Assembly: GCF_045862395.1 (NCBI RefSeq)
Contig: NZ_AP023087.1
Location: forward strand, 3,844,001-3,908,000
Reading direction: 5' to 3'
DNA length: 64,000 nt
Source of the DNA: Marinicellulosiphila megalodicopiae
Lineage (GTDB): Bacteria; Pseudomonadota; Gammaproteobacteria; Pseudomonadales; Natronospirillaceae
Shown: one piece after another, positions 19,259 to 28,991 of the stretch
How the letters are laid out: each line of letters starts with the position of its first letter
Position numbering within the stretch: the stretch's first letter is position 1
Made by a program: the position numbers and the translations under genes
Notes under the pieces: generated by a model
Database searches by the model: none
Told to the model about the DNA's origin: nothing
The model's input: the letters and a program-made list of their open reading frames with translations, nothing else

Positions 19259-20338
19259 ATGCACAATTCACTCTACTCAATGATTACACTACACGGATTA
19301 AAGATCATGTTTTTACAAATTTTAGGAATCGTATTTTTACTTATCATTTTAGTTGTTGCTTATTACGCATGGAAACTATATCGATTTATCAAAAAACAAA
19401 AAGATTCAGATATTTATTTGGCGACTTCTGTTTTACCCATGATGGATTTAGAACTTGAGTCGATCAATTCTGATCAATGGAAAGAAGTTGAACAGCTTAA
19501 TTACAATGAATCAGAATTGAAAAAAGTGGGCGCTAGTCATTTAGGCTATTTTGCAGCTTATACAGGTATGGGTGTCATCAGAATATCGCTTTGGGATTTT
19601 AAAAATCAGGCTGTCGGTGCCATATATGAAGCCTGTGCAGATTTAGATCCTGAAAATGTCACATTTATGTACGAAGTCGGCTGTAAATTAAAAGAAGGCA
19701 GTGTGTGTTTAACATCTAATCCACATGCATCATTTTCAAACAGACCAGAGAATCATAAAATAGCGTTCAAAGAATCGAACTGTATTATTGAACTATTAAA
19801 ATCCATCAACGCTGAATGCCCTGAAGGATTAAAATATCAAAAAATTCAAGATCCAAAAGAATTCTTTATGGAATGTTATGAAGATATGTCTGAATGGTGT
19901 TGGCAAGAAGCGCAAATCAGAAACAATAAAACCCAGCAAACATTGTCATCAATTGGCATTGAAGTGACGGATGAATTAATTGATGAGTTAATTGAAATGG
20001 GTGAAAACCATTGCGTAGATGTCAATATAAATCGAGCGCGTAAAAAACTGGCGAACCATTCAAAAATCAGTGTTAGCCAATGGGAAAAAATAAGAGACGA
20101 TTTGGTATTTATCAACAACACCATGAAGACGCACCACATTGTTAGTGCTATTTATGATTTAGCCGGAGATCTTACTGAGCAGCAAGAACAAGTCATTGAA
20201 GGGTTTGAGCAAAACAGTAAAGAATTAGTTGACCCAATTGAAGCGTTTCATCTTTTATTACAAACTTTAAATATACAAGCCAAACGTGTTACCAGTATTG
20301 ATACCCCTGTTAAAACAGAAATATTTTTACCAGTCTAA
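19259..20338 (+). CDS. Membrane-anchored protein of unknown function
   Basis: 359 residues that I do not recognise. After the first 16 residues comes one strong membrane helix (FLQILGIVFLLIILVVAYYAW) followed by a basic KLYRFIKKQK stop-transfer, so most of the protein (about 300 residues) is predicted cytoplasmic. The soluble part is acidic and mostly helical, with no catalytic motif I can identify. Translation may begin at 19259 or at the ATG at 19307 (MFLQILG), which would place the helix at the very N-terminus. It is a single-gene unit ending in a bidirectional terminator. Confidence 0.7.
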   Translation: MHNSLYSMITLHGLKIMFLQILGIVFLLIILVVAYYAWKLYRFIKKQKDSDIYLATSVLPMMDLELESINSDQWKEVEQLNYNESELKKVGASHLGYFAAYTGMGVIRISLWDFKNQAVGAIYEACADLDPENVTFMYEVGCKLKEGSVCLTSNPHASFSNRPENHKIAFKESNCIIELLKSINAECPEGLKYQKIQDPKEFFMECYEDMSEWCWQEAQIRNNKTQQTLSSIGIEVTDELIDELIEMGENHCVDVNINRARKKLANHSKISVSQWEKIRDDLVFINNTMKTHHIVSAIYDLAGDLTEQQEQVIEGFEQNSKELVDPIEAFHLLLQTLNIQAKRVTSIDTPVKTEIFLPV

Positions 20339-20385
20339 ATATTTAAAATTGCACTTTTTATTTAAAAATTAACTTTCTATTTAAA

Positions 20386-20419
20386 ATGCACTTTCTCATT
20401 CATTAAAATGAAAGTGCAT
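20386..20419. terminator. Bidirectional terminator between convergent genes
   Basis: ATGCACTTTC and GAAAGTGCAT form a ten-base perfect stem in AT-rich surroundings, between a plus gene ending at 20338 and a minus gene ending at 20435. Confidence 0.7.
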
Positions 20420-20434
20420 ATTTATTCAATCAAT

Positions 20435-21118
20435 TTATTTTGGCACTAACTGAAAATACCCTTCTGCTTTCATCTCTCTAAATATTTTTGAAAGCTCAGG
20501 TTCTAAATAACTGTATGATTCATGTAAATGATGGTGAGTGGTAATCACATCAAGGGGTTCATTATTTAATTTTATAAAATCTTTGGTTAATTCTTTTGAA
20601 ATAAATACGTTTAAAATTTCTCCACTCATTACAATAATGTCTGCTCTACCTGATTTCAATGCTTTAACTAATATCTCGAAGCTAGGGGATTCAAAGGTTT
20701 GTAAATTTGGAACGATATTGGTAATTTTTTTCTTAATTTGCACGCCTCTTGGAAATGCCACCACGTAATTTTCAAGATCTTGATACTTTGTAATATTACC
20801 CAAATCTTTTAAGCTGTATGCATTTATATGATGTGACAAATATATCGATTCTTGCACAGGTATTAAATTAAAAAACACATCGGGATTTAAAAACCTAGCA
20901 TCAAGTGCTTGATAATCTCCTTTTATACTTTTTTGAACCGCTCGCTCACCTGGAATCACTTCAAATACAGCATCTATTCCTAATCGGCGATAGGCTTCGG
21001 TTAAATCATCAATGATGGCTACCCCTGTTTCCTTTACATAGTTTTCATCTATTGCAACTTTATACTGAGCCAGACTTAATAACGGCATTAAACCAACAAT
21101 AACTATTAGTAGCTTCAT
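20435..21118 (-). CDS. Periplasmic solute-binding protein, SBP family 3-like
   Basis: About 227 residues with a Sec signal peptide (MKLLIVIVGLMPLLSLAQ). The mature part, with YVKETGVAIIDDLTEAYRRLGIDAVFEVIPGERA, ADIIVMSGEI and the closing FREMKAEGYFQ, resembles bacterial extracellular solute-binding family 3. No ABC-transporter partner is encoded nearby, which is common for orphan members of this group. The ATG at 21118 fits better than the TTG at 21124. Ligand unknown. Confidence 0.78.
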   Translation of the reverse strand: MKLLIVIVGLMPLLSLAQYKVAIDENYVKETGVAIIDDLTEAYRRLGIDAVFEVIPGERAVQKSIKGDYQALDARFLNPDVFFNLIPVQESIYLSHHINAYSLKDLGNITKYQDLENYVVAFPRGVQIKKKITNIVPNLQTFESPSFEILVKALKSGRADIIVMSGEILNVFISKELTKDFIKLNNEPLDVITTHHHLHESYSYLEPELSKIFREMKAEGYFQLVPK

Positions 21119-21247
21119 TAACAACTCTCACGAATTCCAGTAATTCAAAATTAAGTTTAGCTCAACTTTTATGGACAAAGTCATTAAAGTAGTAAGGTTT
21201 ATTATTGAACTGTGAAAAAATGTAATACCCTATTTTTAAGTGACAGA

Positions 21248-22408
21248 TTAAATCTTCCAAGCTTGAGACATTGCTTGTGCCATTTGATTGTAATCGGATT
21301 GTTTAGCCTGTGCATTTCGTTGTTTGCAGTAATTTTGATCATCATTAAAAATGGACGATGCTAAGAATCGACCCGATTGCATAATTGAATGGGTTTGAAC
21401 AATTCTACGCTGAGTGAATGTTTCAAACACAGCCCCTACCTTATTATTCCCTACCTTATTAAGTGTGGATTCTTTTATTAGCGTTGAAAACAACCAAGCA
21501 TCCACCAATGCCTGACACGCTCCTTGACCTGAAGTAGGTAATGGAGCATGAGCGCTATCACCAATTAACAATAGATTATTTTTATGCCATAGTTTAATGG
21601 TGTCATGATCGTGTACAAATATTTTTTTGATGGTTTTCTGGTTTGTATTTTTAATTATTTGTTTTATTTTATCTGGAAAATTTTCACTTAGTTTCAATAA
21701 TTGTTGTTGATTCATATCTTTATTTGTTTGAGTATTTTCCTTTAACCCCATAGCCCAGTAACACGTTTTATTGGAAATGGGTACTAAACCAAAACGCGAA
21801 CCGACGCCCCAAAAATCTTGTATGGTTTTTTCATCAAACAATAAATCCTCAGATTCACAAATACCCACCCAATTACTAAACCCTTGATATTTAGGTTGGT
21901 TATTTCCGCTTACGTATAATCTTGCTTGTGAATGCATTCGTCCATCGGCACCTAAAATGATATCTGCCGTTTTATACTGATCATTTGAAAATCGAACCAT
22001 TGCTTTATTGTTTTCTGTTTGGATATTTTCGACTTGGTGATTAAACTTGAATGTCACTGAAGCATCCAATGCAGTTTGATATAAGCTATTCACTAAATCT
22101 TTTCTTAATATTGAATAACTAATGTCATTAAGTGTCTCGTTTATTGTTGAAATATTAATACTACCTAGGCATTCATTATCACTGGTTAGGCGTGTCATTT
22201 CTTTTACTGGGTTTCCATATTTTATTAACTGGCTTTCTAAATCAAGTTGTTTTAAAACAAATGTAGCATTTGGCCAACATACAATACCTGCTCCCATTGT
22301 ATTAATACTGGACTCACGTTCATAAACGGTGACATCAAACCCTGCTCTTTTTAAAAAAAGAGCCGAACTTAAACCCGCTATTCCTGCACCAAGAATCATA
22401 ATATTCAT
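21248..22408 (-). CDS. FAD-dependent monooxygenase
   Basis: 386 residues of the aromatic-hydroxylase (PHBH-like) class. The N-terminal Rossmann motif is MIMILGAGIAGLSSALFLKRAG type, with Glu at the end of the second strand (VYERES). ILGADGRMHSQAR carries the DG motif, and GDSAHAPLPTSGQGACQALVDAW is the GD motif that binds the FAD ribityl chain. Substrate is not evident; urate, salicylate and quinolone hydroxylases all belong here. It is 17 bases downstream of a MarR-family gene on the same strand, so it is probably controlled by that regulator and a small aromatic or redox ligand. Confidence 0.85.
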   Translation of the reverse strand: MNIMILGAGIAGLSSALFLKRAGFDVTVYERESSINTMGAGIVCWPNATFVLKQLDLESQLIKYGNPVKEMTRLTSDNECLGSINISTINETLNDISYSILRKDLVNSLYQTALDASVTFKFNHQVENIQTENNKAMVRFSNDQYKTADIILGADGRMHSQARLYVSGNNQPKYQGFSNWVGICESEDLLFDEKTIQDFWGVGSRFGLVPISNKTCYWAMGLKENTQTNKDMNQQQLLKLSENFPDKIKQIIKNTNQKTIKKIFVHDHDTIKLWHKNNLLLIGDSAHAPLPTSGQGACQALVDAWLFSTLIKESTLNKVGNNKVGAVFETFTQRRIVQTHSIMQSGRFLASSIFNDDQNYCKQRNAQAKQSDYNQMAQAMSQAWKI

Positions 22409-22425
22409 AAGAACACCTTTTTAAA

Positions 22426-22833
22426 TTAACACTCAATTTTACTAAGTATTGTTGATAGCTTTTTTAATTCGGCATCTGTCAAGGTTTTCATACACGCCAT
22501 GGATTCATCCATTTTTTCTTTACCTTGGCACATTATTTTTTTGCCTGACGCTGTAATTTTCACATACACAATGCGCTGATCATCTTGATCTTTAATTTTT
22601 TTAATCCATTGTTTATCTAACAATTTATTTAATAATCGAGAAACGTTTGAATTGGGGTCCAGCATATTCGCTTTAATTTCATTAACGGTGGATTGTTGAT
22701 TTTCAGACTCAAACACTATATGCAGCACTTTAAGTTGTTGAGCGGTTAACTCTAGAGGAGCTAGATTTAATGCAATATTATGCTGTAATCGACCTGCGGT
22801 TTGTAATAGTAATATGGCGGTTTGAGTAGTCAT
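22426..22833 (-). CDS. MarR-family transcriptional regulator
   Basis: About 135 residues with the MarR winged helix: LELTAQQLKVLHIVFE, NVSRLLNKLLDKQWIKKI, then the wing DQDDQRIVYVKITASGKKI. I chose the ATG at 22833 (MTTQTAILLLQ) because the alternative at 22857 would place the start 3 bases from the palindromic operator at 22860-22885. Known family behaviour is repression relieved by small phenolic or oxidant ligands. It leads a two-gene unit with the FAD monooxygenase. Confidence 0.85.
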   Translation of the reverse strand: MTTQTAILLLQTAGRLQHNIALNLAPLELTAQQLKVLHIVFESENQQSTVNEIKANMLDPNSNVSRLLNKLLDKQWIKKIKDQDDQRIVYVKITASGKKIMCQGKEKMDESMACMKTLTDAELKKLSTILSKIEC

Positions 22834-22859
22834 AGGTATGATAAGTTTTAATTTCAACC

Positions 22860-22885
22860 AATATATAGTCCATGGATTATATATT
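22860..22885. promoter_or_regulatory. Probable MarR operator: 26-bp near-perfect palindrome
   Basis: The site is centred on TCCATGGA at 22869-22876, with AATATATA on the left and TATATATT on the right. Only one symmetric pair of positions breaks the dyad. It lies just upstream of the MarR gene, where an autorepressor would bind over the promoter. Assignment to this regulator is inference from position and symmetry. Confidence 0.68.
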
Positions 22886-23064
22886 CAAGTAAATATATAA
22901 AACTATTAAATATACGTCATCATTTATATTTATTTTTTCTTCGGGAAGATTGTTGTTTAATTTAAAATAAACCCATTCTAAATTTTCACAAACCGGTTGA
23001 ATAAAAAGTCGCTAACTGACTTTGAACATTTATCTTTAATCAAATATTTTATTTCCCTAAAATA

Positions 23065-23092
23065 AAAAAACCGCCATTAAATGCGGTTTTTT
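23065..23092 (-). terminator. Terminator of the DUF4397 gene
   Basis: On the minus strand AAAAAACCGC pairs with GCGGTTTTTT around an 8-base loop, 23 bases past the stop at 23116. Confidence 0.85.
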
Positions 23093-23115
23093 ATTTGATT
23101 AAATTGGATTAAAAA

Positions 23116-24492
23116 TTAGAATGCAATAATACCAACACCATCTAGGTTTTCGTTATCTCTTGCTAAGTAATTATAAATACCACTATTTTCAATTGATATT
23201 TCAACTGGTCCTAGCGCTGCTGTTTTTGATCCTGCTTGTGTAATAGTGACATCGTATAATCCTGCGCTTAAAGAAATATACCCGCTATCATCTTTAAATT
23301 CAAAATCTGAAATTGCTGGGTTGATACCCGTTAGCACAGCATCCACTGCAGTGACATATACATCAACATTTCCTGCTAGCGTTGATCCGTGAATCACTCT
23401 AACTTGGGCATTGGTTGCGATTGCACGAGGATTATCCAGTAGAACTAATGGGGCAATTGTTTCTAAGTCGCCCATTGCGTAAACAGAATATACACCACTA
23501 TTATCTAAGGTTAAATCTGCATCGATTACACTCGTTTGCGTACCAGCAACCGCTACTTTCACATTGTAATCATCAGCGGGTACATTTAAATATCCGGCTA
23601 CATCTTTAAATGCCAAGTTACTCACCAAAGGAGAAGAGAAATTATCGTTAGCAACAACATCTACTTCAGGTGCGTCACCCACATTATGGATCACTCTTAA
23701 TTCAGCCCCGTCATTTGTTGAGTATATTAATGCTGCTGCAGCATCATCGGCACTCACAGCCAATACAACAGGAGATTTATTGGCACCTGAATTAGTAATG
23801 GTTTCGTTTTCAATCGCAGCAATAAAATAATCGGATCCTGCACTTAAAGGCACCACACCACTGTCATAAATCACTTCTTGAGGATTACCTGCAAGTGTAA
23901 TTCTAATGTGGTAATCACCTGAATCCACTTCCAAAGGACCCGCTGTGTCTTTAAATTCAAAACTGGTTAATACGGTATCTGCAGATAATACGGCATTAGG
24001 AGCAGTAACATGCACATCCACTTTTGGCGCGTCATCTGCTGCATGCAATACAGTCACTCGAGATTTAGTTTCATCAAACATGGCAGGTCTTGAAACAATG
24101 ATCGGCTCAATACCAGCTACATCACCTGCGGCAACCACTTCATAAATAGTATCGGCCATTAATTTTTGACCAGGTGCATCAATGACAACTGCATTACCAC
24201 TAGGAATAATACCTTCGACGGCTAAATCATAAGTCGCTTGATCTAATGCTAAAAGAGATGAGCCCTCTGTGTAATCTACTGAAGGTAAAGCAACTTCACC
24301 ATTAACCCAAACATTCACTTCTGGTGCATCACTGCTTGCATGTAACACTCGAAGATGCGCTTTACCCGCTACCATTTCAATTGCATCATTTTCGGTTGTT
24401 TTTGAATCTGAGTCGTCTGAATCGTTACATGCCACCACTAATAGCGAAGTAGATAATAATAAGCTCGTTTGTAAAATTGATTTAGATTTCAT
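23116..24492 (-). CDS. DUF4397-repeat lipoprotein
   Basis: 458 residues with a lipoprotein signal (LLVVAC, Cys near residue 22) and an Asp/Ser spacer. Four repeats of the DUF4397 type follow, each opening with an RVxHxxxDAPxVDV-like strand: LRVLHASSDAPEVNVWV, VTVLHAADDAPKVDVHV, LRVIHNVGDAPEVDVV and VRVIHGSTLAGNVDVYV. Each repeat has an FEFKDxxG and SGxYxV segment. This is a beta-sandwich repeat found in surface and secreted proteins of many bacteria; the function is unknown. Expected location is the outer membrane, anchored by lipid. It stands alone, with its own terminator. Confidence 0.87.
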   Translation of the reverse strand: MKSKSILQTSLLLSTSLLVVACNDSDDSDSKTTENDAIEMVAGKAHLRVLHASSDAPEVNVWVNGEVALPSVDYTEGSSLLALDQATYDLAVEGIIPSGNAVVIDAPGQKLMADTIYEVVAAGDVAGIEPIIVSRPAMFDETKSRVTVLHAADDAPKVDVHVTAPNAVLSADTVLTSFEFKDTAGPLEVDSGDYHIRITLAGNPQEVIYDSGVVPLSAGSDYFIAAIENETITNSGANKSPVVLAVSADDAAAALIYSTNDGAELRVIHNVGDAPEVDVVANDNFSSPLVSNLAFKDVAGYLNVPADDYNVKVAVAGTQTSVIDADLTLDNSGVYSVYAMGDLETIAPLVLLDNPRAIATNAQVRVIHGSTLAGNVDVYVTAVDAVLTGINPAISDFEFKDDSGYISLSAGLYDVTITQAGSKTAALGPVEISIENSGIYNYLARDNENLDGVGIIAF

Positions 24493-24713
24493 TTTTTTGC
24501 CCTTAGGTAATATTTATTTTTATAAGCAGGTGTCTGCTCAAGTGATAAATTCTACGGGGGACTTTTTATTTTGGATTTTATATTTTTATTAGAAAGTTAC
24601 AAAACATTACCAATGTCATGTTTTGTAACTTTAAGTTTTTATGGGTAATCCATTTACCTATTTTTATCGTATCGCACACGCATGAAAAGTAGCGGTTTAA
24701 AAAAACACTTTAA

Positions 24714-26186
24714 TTACGCCAACACCGCACGCTCATTTGCCCATTGTCTTAACTGTTCTATTTGCTCTTTCATGGTCACACTTAATGGCATGGTCGATAC
24801 AATAGAATGCACAATGTGTTCGTCTTTTAATAAAGAATCTAACGAACGCGAATGGTAAATGGCGCTCACAATCGCTTGCTCTAATTCTGCACCACTGAAG
24901 CCTTCACTGTTGTCAGCAATATATCGCGCATCAAAATCTTCTAAATCGAACCCACGTTTTTTCAAATGAATTTCGATGATGGTTTGACGTGCTGATACAT
25001 CGGGTAAATCCACAAAGAATATTTCATCAAAACGACCTTTTCGTAACAACTCAGGCGGAAGTTTTGAAATATCGTTACTGGTGGCCACCATAAATACTTG
25101 ACTGGTGCGCTCTGCCATCCAGGTTAATAATGTGCCTAATACACGCTTGGCGGTCGCGTCTTCGTGAAAAGATTGTGACAGTCCTTTTTCGATTTCATCT
25201 AACCACAACACACAGGGCGAAGTTTGGTCAGCAAGTTGAAGCGTCTCACGGATATTACGCTCGGTTTCACCTTGAAATTTATTAAAAATAGCCCCCATAT
25301 CTAAGCGCAATAGTGGCACCCCCAAACAATGGGACACGGCTTTGGCTGCCAGTGATTTACCACCACCTTGTACTCCTAAAAGTAGCAACCCTTTGGGTAC
25401 ATCCATTTTGGCTTCGTTGGGTTTTAAGAAATATTCACGACGTTGATTCACCCAGTTTTTAAGGTTATCTAATCCGCCAATCTCTTCCATATTGGTTTTG
25501 GAGTGTTCAAAATTTAAAATACCATCAAGGTTCATCAACTCAAACTTAGCTTCTGTTGCGCTTGGCATGTCGTCATCGTTAATCATTCCGTCGTCTATGG
25601 CGTTGATAATGACGCGCCTTGCATCTACTTGGGTTAAGCCTTTCAAGTTACGCACAAACTTGCCTAATGTGTCTTGGTCGGTACGTACTCGCCTTCCATT
25701 GTTGCGTTGCATCCACTTGTCAGCTTCTTCAAGCACGATGGATTTAAGACCGCTTTCATCTGGCAGTGACAACCTAAAGTTTGCGCTATATCGCTTTAAA
25801 GCCTCTGGCGCAACTACGTTATGACCAATAATAATCACGGTTGACTGCGTACGCTCATAACTTAATGCCATATCTTTTAGATAGCGGATATTTTTAGGTT
25901 CATTCAAATAATACTGCAAATCACATAACGCAAAGATGCACGGGGTTTTAATAAAGCGAATATGGTTTAACGCTTCTTCTGGTTCTAAGTGCTCAGGATT
26001 AATTTGCGGATGATCAATACTGCCGTGTACTAGTCCGTCTGTCGCGGTCCATGTATACAGGCCTTTTTCATGCTTGATGGCCATTTGTGTCACTAATTGT
26101 AAAGCTCGAGTTTCCTCAAACGTATCCACAAAAATGATTGGAATTTGCGTGCGTAATATTAATTCTAAGTCTTTTACATCTTGCAT
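24714..26186 (-). CDS. Ycf46-like AAA+ ATPase
   Basis: 490 residues. The N-terminal half (IPIIFVDTFEETRALQLV, then ALCDLQYYL and RTQSTVIIIGHNVVAPEAL) is the degenerate first domain of the Ycf46 family. The C-terminal half is an AAA module with Walker A GVQGGGKS, Walker B VLWLDEIEKG, sensor ATSNDISKLPPELLRKGRFDEIFFVDLP (an FtsH-like stretch) and the EGFSGAELEQAIVSA sensor-2 region. No protease or membrane segment is present. The family occurs in cyanobacteria, plastids and scattered proteobacteria and has no settled function. It is divergently oriented to the chemoreceptor gene. Confidence 0.85.
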   Translation of the reverse strand: MQDVKDLELILRTQIPIIFVDTFEETRALQLVTQMAIKHEKGLYTWTATDGLVHGSIDHPQINPEHLEPEEALNHIRFIKTPCIFALCDLQYYLNEPKNIRYLKDMALSYERTQSTVIIIGHNVVAPEALKRYSANFRLSLPDESGLKSIVLEEADKWMQRNNGRRVRTDQDTLGKFVRNLKGLTQVDARRVIINAIDDGMINDDDMPSATEAKFELMNLDGILNFEHSKTNMEEIGGLDNLKNWVNQRREYFLKPNEAKMDVPKGLLLLGVQGGGKSLAAKAVSHCLGVPLLRLDMGAIFNKFQGETERNIRETLQLADQTSPCVLWLDEIEKGLSQSFHEDATAKRVLGTLLTWMAERTSQVFMVATSNDISKLPPELLRKGRFDEIFFVDLPDVSARQTIIEIHLKKRGFDLEDFDARYIADNSEGFSGAELEQAIVSAIYHSRSLDSLLKDEHIVHSIVSTMPLSVTMKEQIEQLRQWANERAVLA

Positions 26187-26271
26187 AACTTGTACTTCTC
26201 CTTTTATTGCCTAAAAGCTTGCATCATGAATATCGTTATCTACACTAATTGTATAACTAACAGGCGAATTT

Positions 26272-28359
26272 ATGAATAAGTCATCCAACCAGCCAATCAA
26301 AAAATTGAAGCTGCCATTAAGATTTGGGATAATTGCCAGGATTGCGGTAGGATTCATCATCGTGACAGCATTGTTATTGTTAATAACAGCACTGTCTATG
26401 TTTAACAGTCAAAAAGTTGAAAATCAATTTAATCAACTGGCCAATGTCACAACACCATATGCTGAAGATTCACAGCGCCTTTCGCAAAATTTCTTAGTAC
26501 TTGAAACACAAATGCGCTTAATTGCTGCAGCAAAAAATCTCGAAGACATGCAAAAGTTTAACGAATTACGAAATGCAACCTCAGAACAAATATTAATTGA
26601 TATAGAATCACTTAAATCCAAAAGCTTGAATCAACCACAAAATTTAGAAAACATTGAGAATATTTTCACTCAATTAGAATCACTCCAAACCATTGCAAAT
26701 AATATTGTAATCGCGCGCTCCAATAATCTTGAAGTTGAACTATTAACTCAAGAAATTACAGCGGAGCTTGAATCTTTTACTAATTTGTTTGAGCCTATGT
26801 TTGATGAATTATTGTTTGATTTGGAAAACTGGCGCGAAACTGAAGTCATTTTATTTGAAGTAAAATCCATTGTTATTAGTGGCTTGTTATACGTTGAACA
26901 AATAAAATCATCCAACAACAAACGAGACATTCAAGATATATCAGGAGGGAAATTAATTACATGGATGAGTGATATTATTCCAGTAGCTATAAAATTAAAA
27001 AACAAAGAAAACAACGAACAAACCGATCAATTTGTTAAAGAAGTATTTGCAATTACTGAAAAAGTACTCGAAAAGGTCCGTGGTTTAGGCGGTCCGCAAG
27101 ATGCCAATTTTGCTCCGGGTTTAACCCAACAAAAAGTCAGAGGCATTACATTAAATGAGGAAATCGAACAGCATTTAATAGATTATAATAATTCCGTCCA
27201 ATTGATTTCTGGGTCAATTTCATTGTTAGTTCAATCCAGTAAAAAACAATCTAAACAAATTGAACAATCGGTTAAGCAACAGTTTGAGCAATCTAGATTG
27301 GTAATGATTGTAATCAGTTTAATTGGGCTAATGATTGCGATTTTAATTTCAACGATCATCACCCTTACTTTCAAGAAAAGTTTACGCCAACTTAAAGAAA
27401 TTTTAGGAAATTTAGCCCAAGGGGATTTAACAAGTAAATTAAAAAACCCTAAAAATGATGAAATGGGGGATTTAGAGCGCTATATTGCAACGGTATCACA
27501 ATCCTTAAAAGAACTCATAGGTGATATTCAACATACATTTGAACAAGTTGAACATTCCGTACAAAACAGCCGAACACTTTCAAAACAAACACGCGAACAT
27601 GTTGTCACTCAAAAAGAGCAATTAGAAAGTGTATCTAGCGCATTATCGGATATGAACACTACTTCGGCCGAAGTGGCTAAATATGCAGAACAAACTCATG
27701 AACAAGTTGAACATGCCGATGAATATGCCATTCAAGGAACACAAAAAGTAAGTAACAACCAAGCGTCAATTCAATCCGTCAGTGATCATTTTTCTCAAAC
27801 TCAAGAAACCATTGTTGAACTTGATTCTGGTGTGCATCAAATCGAAGGTATTTTACAAACAATTGGCTCTATTGCTGAGCAAACTAATTTACTTGCATTA
27901 AATGCAGCAATAGAAGCAGCTAGAGCTGGCGAACAAGGTAGGGGGTTTGCCGTTGTGGCCGATGAAGTTCGATCCCTTGCAAACCGCACTCAACAATCCA
28001 CAGCCGAAATTCAAGCCATGACAGGCAAAATGATCAACGGCTCTAAACAAGCTGTGCAAATGATGAAAGAAAGCAACCTACGAATTAACAAAAGTTTAGA
28101 TTTAGCTCAAGAAGCAAACGACACTATTAGTGAATTTAAAGGTATTATGGATGGCATACGAAACATCAGCCATTTAATTGCAACAGCCGCAGAAGAGCAG
28201 TCCCTTGTATCTAATGAAGTGAGTGGCAACATTAAACATGTAGCAGAACTTGCAGAACAAACTGAACATGCCGCAATTGAATCTACCGATTCCGCCAAAC
28301 AACTTAAACAGTTATCCCATGTATTAACTCAAAAATTAGGTAAATTTAAAGTAGAATAA
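26272..28359 (+). CDS. Methyl-accepting chemotaxis protein
   Basis: 695 residues. A first membrane helix at about 25-45 is followed by a long helical periplasmic sensor (about 50-345), a second helix (VMIVISLIGLMIAILISTIITL), a HAMP domain (LKEILGNLAQGDLTSKL) and the signalling tip IAEQTNLLALNAAIEAARAGEQGRGFAVVADEVRSLA (about 540-576). That tip is the near-invariant CheA/CheW-binding hairpin. The ligand is unknown; the sensor is all-helical rather than Cache-like by appearance. No C-terminal CheR-tethering pentapeptide is seen. No other che genes are in the window. Confidence 0.93.
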   Translation: MNKSSNQPIKKLKLPLRFGIIARIAVGFIIVTALLLLITALSMFNSQKVENQFNQLANVTTPYAEDSQRLSQNFLVLETQMRLIAAAKNLEDMQKFNELRNATSEQILIDIESLKSKSLNQPQNLENIENIFTQLESLQTIANNIVIARSNNLEVELLTQEITAELESFTNLFEPMFDELLFDLENWRETEVILFEVKSIVISGLLYVEQIKSSNNKRDIQDISGGKLITWMSDIIPVAIKLKNKENNEQTDQFVKEVFAITEKVLEKVRGLGGPQDANFAPGLTQQKVRGITLNEEIEQHLIDYNNSVQLISGSISLLVQSSKKQSKQIEQSVKQQFEQSRLVMIVISLIGLMIAILISTIITLTFKKSLRQLKEILGNLAQGDLTSKLKNPKNDEMGDLERYIATVSQSLKELIGDIQHTFEQVEHSVQNSRTLSKQTREHVVTQKEQLESVSSALSDMNTTSAEVAKYAEQTHEQVEHADEYAIQGTQKVSNNQASIQSVSDHFSQTQETIVELDSGVHQIEGILQTIGSIAEQTNLLALNAAIEAARAGEQGRGFAVVADEVRSLANRTQQSTAEIQAMTGKMINGSKQAVQMMKESNLRINKSLDLAQEANDTISEFKGIMDGIRNISHLIATAAEEQSLVSNEVSGNIKHVAELAEQTEHAAIESTDSAKQLKQLSHVLTQKLGKFKVE

Positions 28360-28404
28360 TCAAAATTCTTACTATAACCATATATTTTTTATAAAACCGA
28401 ATTG

Positions 28405-28683
28405 CTAGGGTTTGGTTCCCCAAATTTTTGCAACAGATCGGTCTGTGCCTACCAAACCTATAACACAACTCAATATTCCCCCACCTCCAAATATAAGGAC
28501 AGGTAAAAAATAACCAAACTCATCTTTAGGCATCAAAAATAGGACACTCACACCAAGACCAGTAAACATTAACCCCATAGCGATTAAAATTTTTCTATGC
28601 GAAGGTTTGTATGCAAAAGGCTCATTTCCAGCCTCCAGCGGTGTTAAAATAAAAGAAAAAATGGATCTGAATAACTGTTTCAT
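28405..28683 (-). CDS. Small membrane protein of unknown function
   Basis: 92 residues with two hydrophobic helices (ILIAMGLMFTGLGVSVLFLM and LPVLIFGGGGILSCVIGLVG) joined by a short polar loop, and a basic N-terminal part. I do not recognise the family. It is convergent with the chemoreceptor gene, from which 45 bases separate it. Confidence 0.6.
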   Translation of the reverse strand: MKQLFRSIFSFILTPLEAGNEPFAYKPSHRKILIAMGLMFTGLGVSVLFLMPKDEFGYFLPVLIFGGGGILSCVIGLVGTDRSVAKIWGTKP

Positions 28684-28991
28684 ACTGACATACCTATATT
28701 TAACGAAATTTAAATCATACGCTTTACGACACTACATAAATAAAACCATATTTAACTTTTAAAATTGGTGCATTTATAGCTTGTCCATTTATAGTTAGTG
28801 CATTTTCTATAATTGTTAAAATTATGATTGTTTATTTTATATTAATAAGCATAGCGCCTTTAACTTTGTCCAAGTATATATAGATTGTTACCTTACAATA
28901 AACTTAATACATAAATAGGATGAATTAAATTTGCATTATTCACCTGACTGTAATAAAAAGGTGATCCAATTCACAAAAAAGTATTGAAACT
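28684..28991. other. Intergenic region, divergent promoters expected
   Basis: About 310 AT-rich bases between two divergent genes, with near-repeats of TTTATAG/CATTTATAG around 28770-28810. I see no RNA gene, terminator or open frame. Confidence 0.4.
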
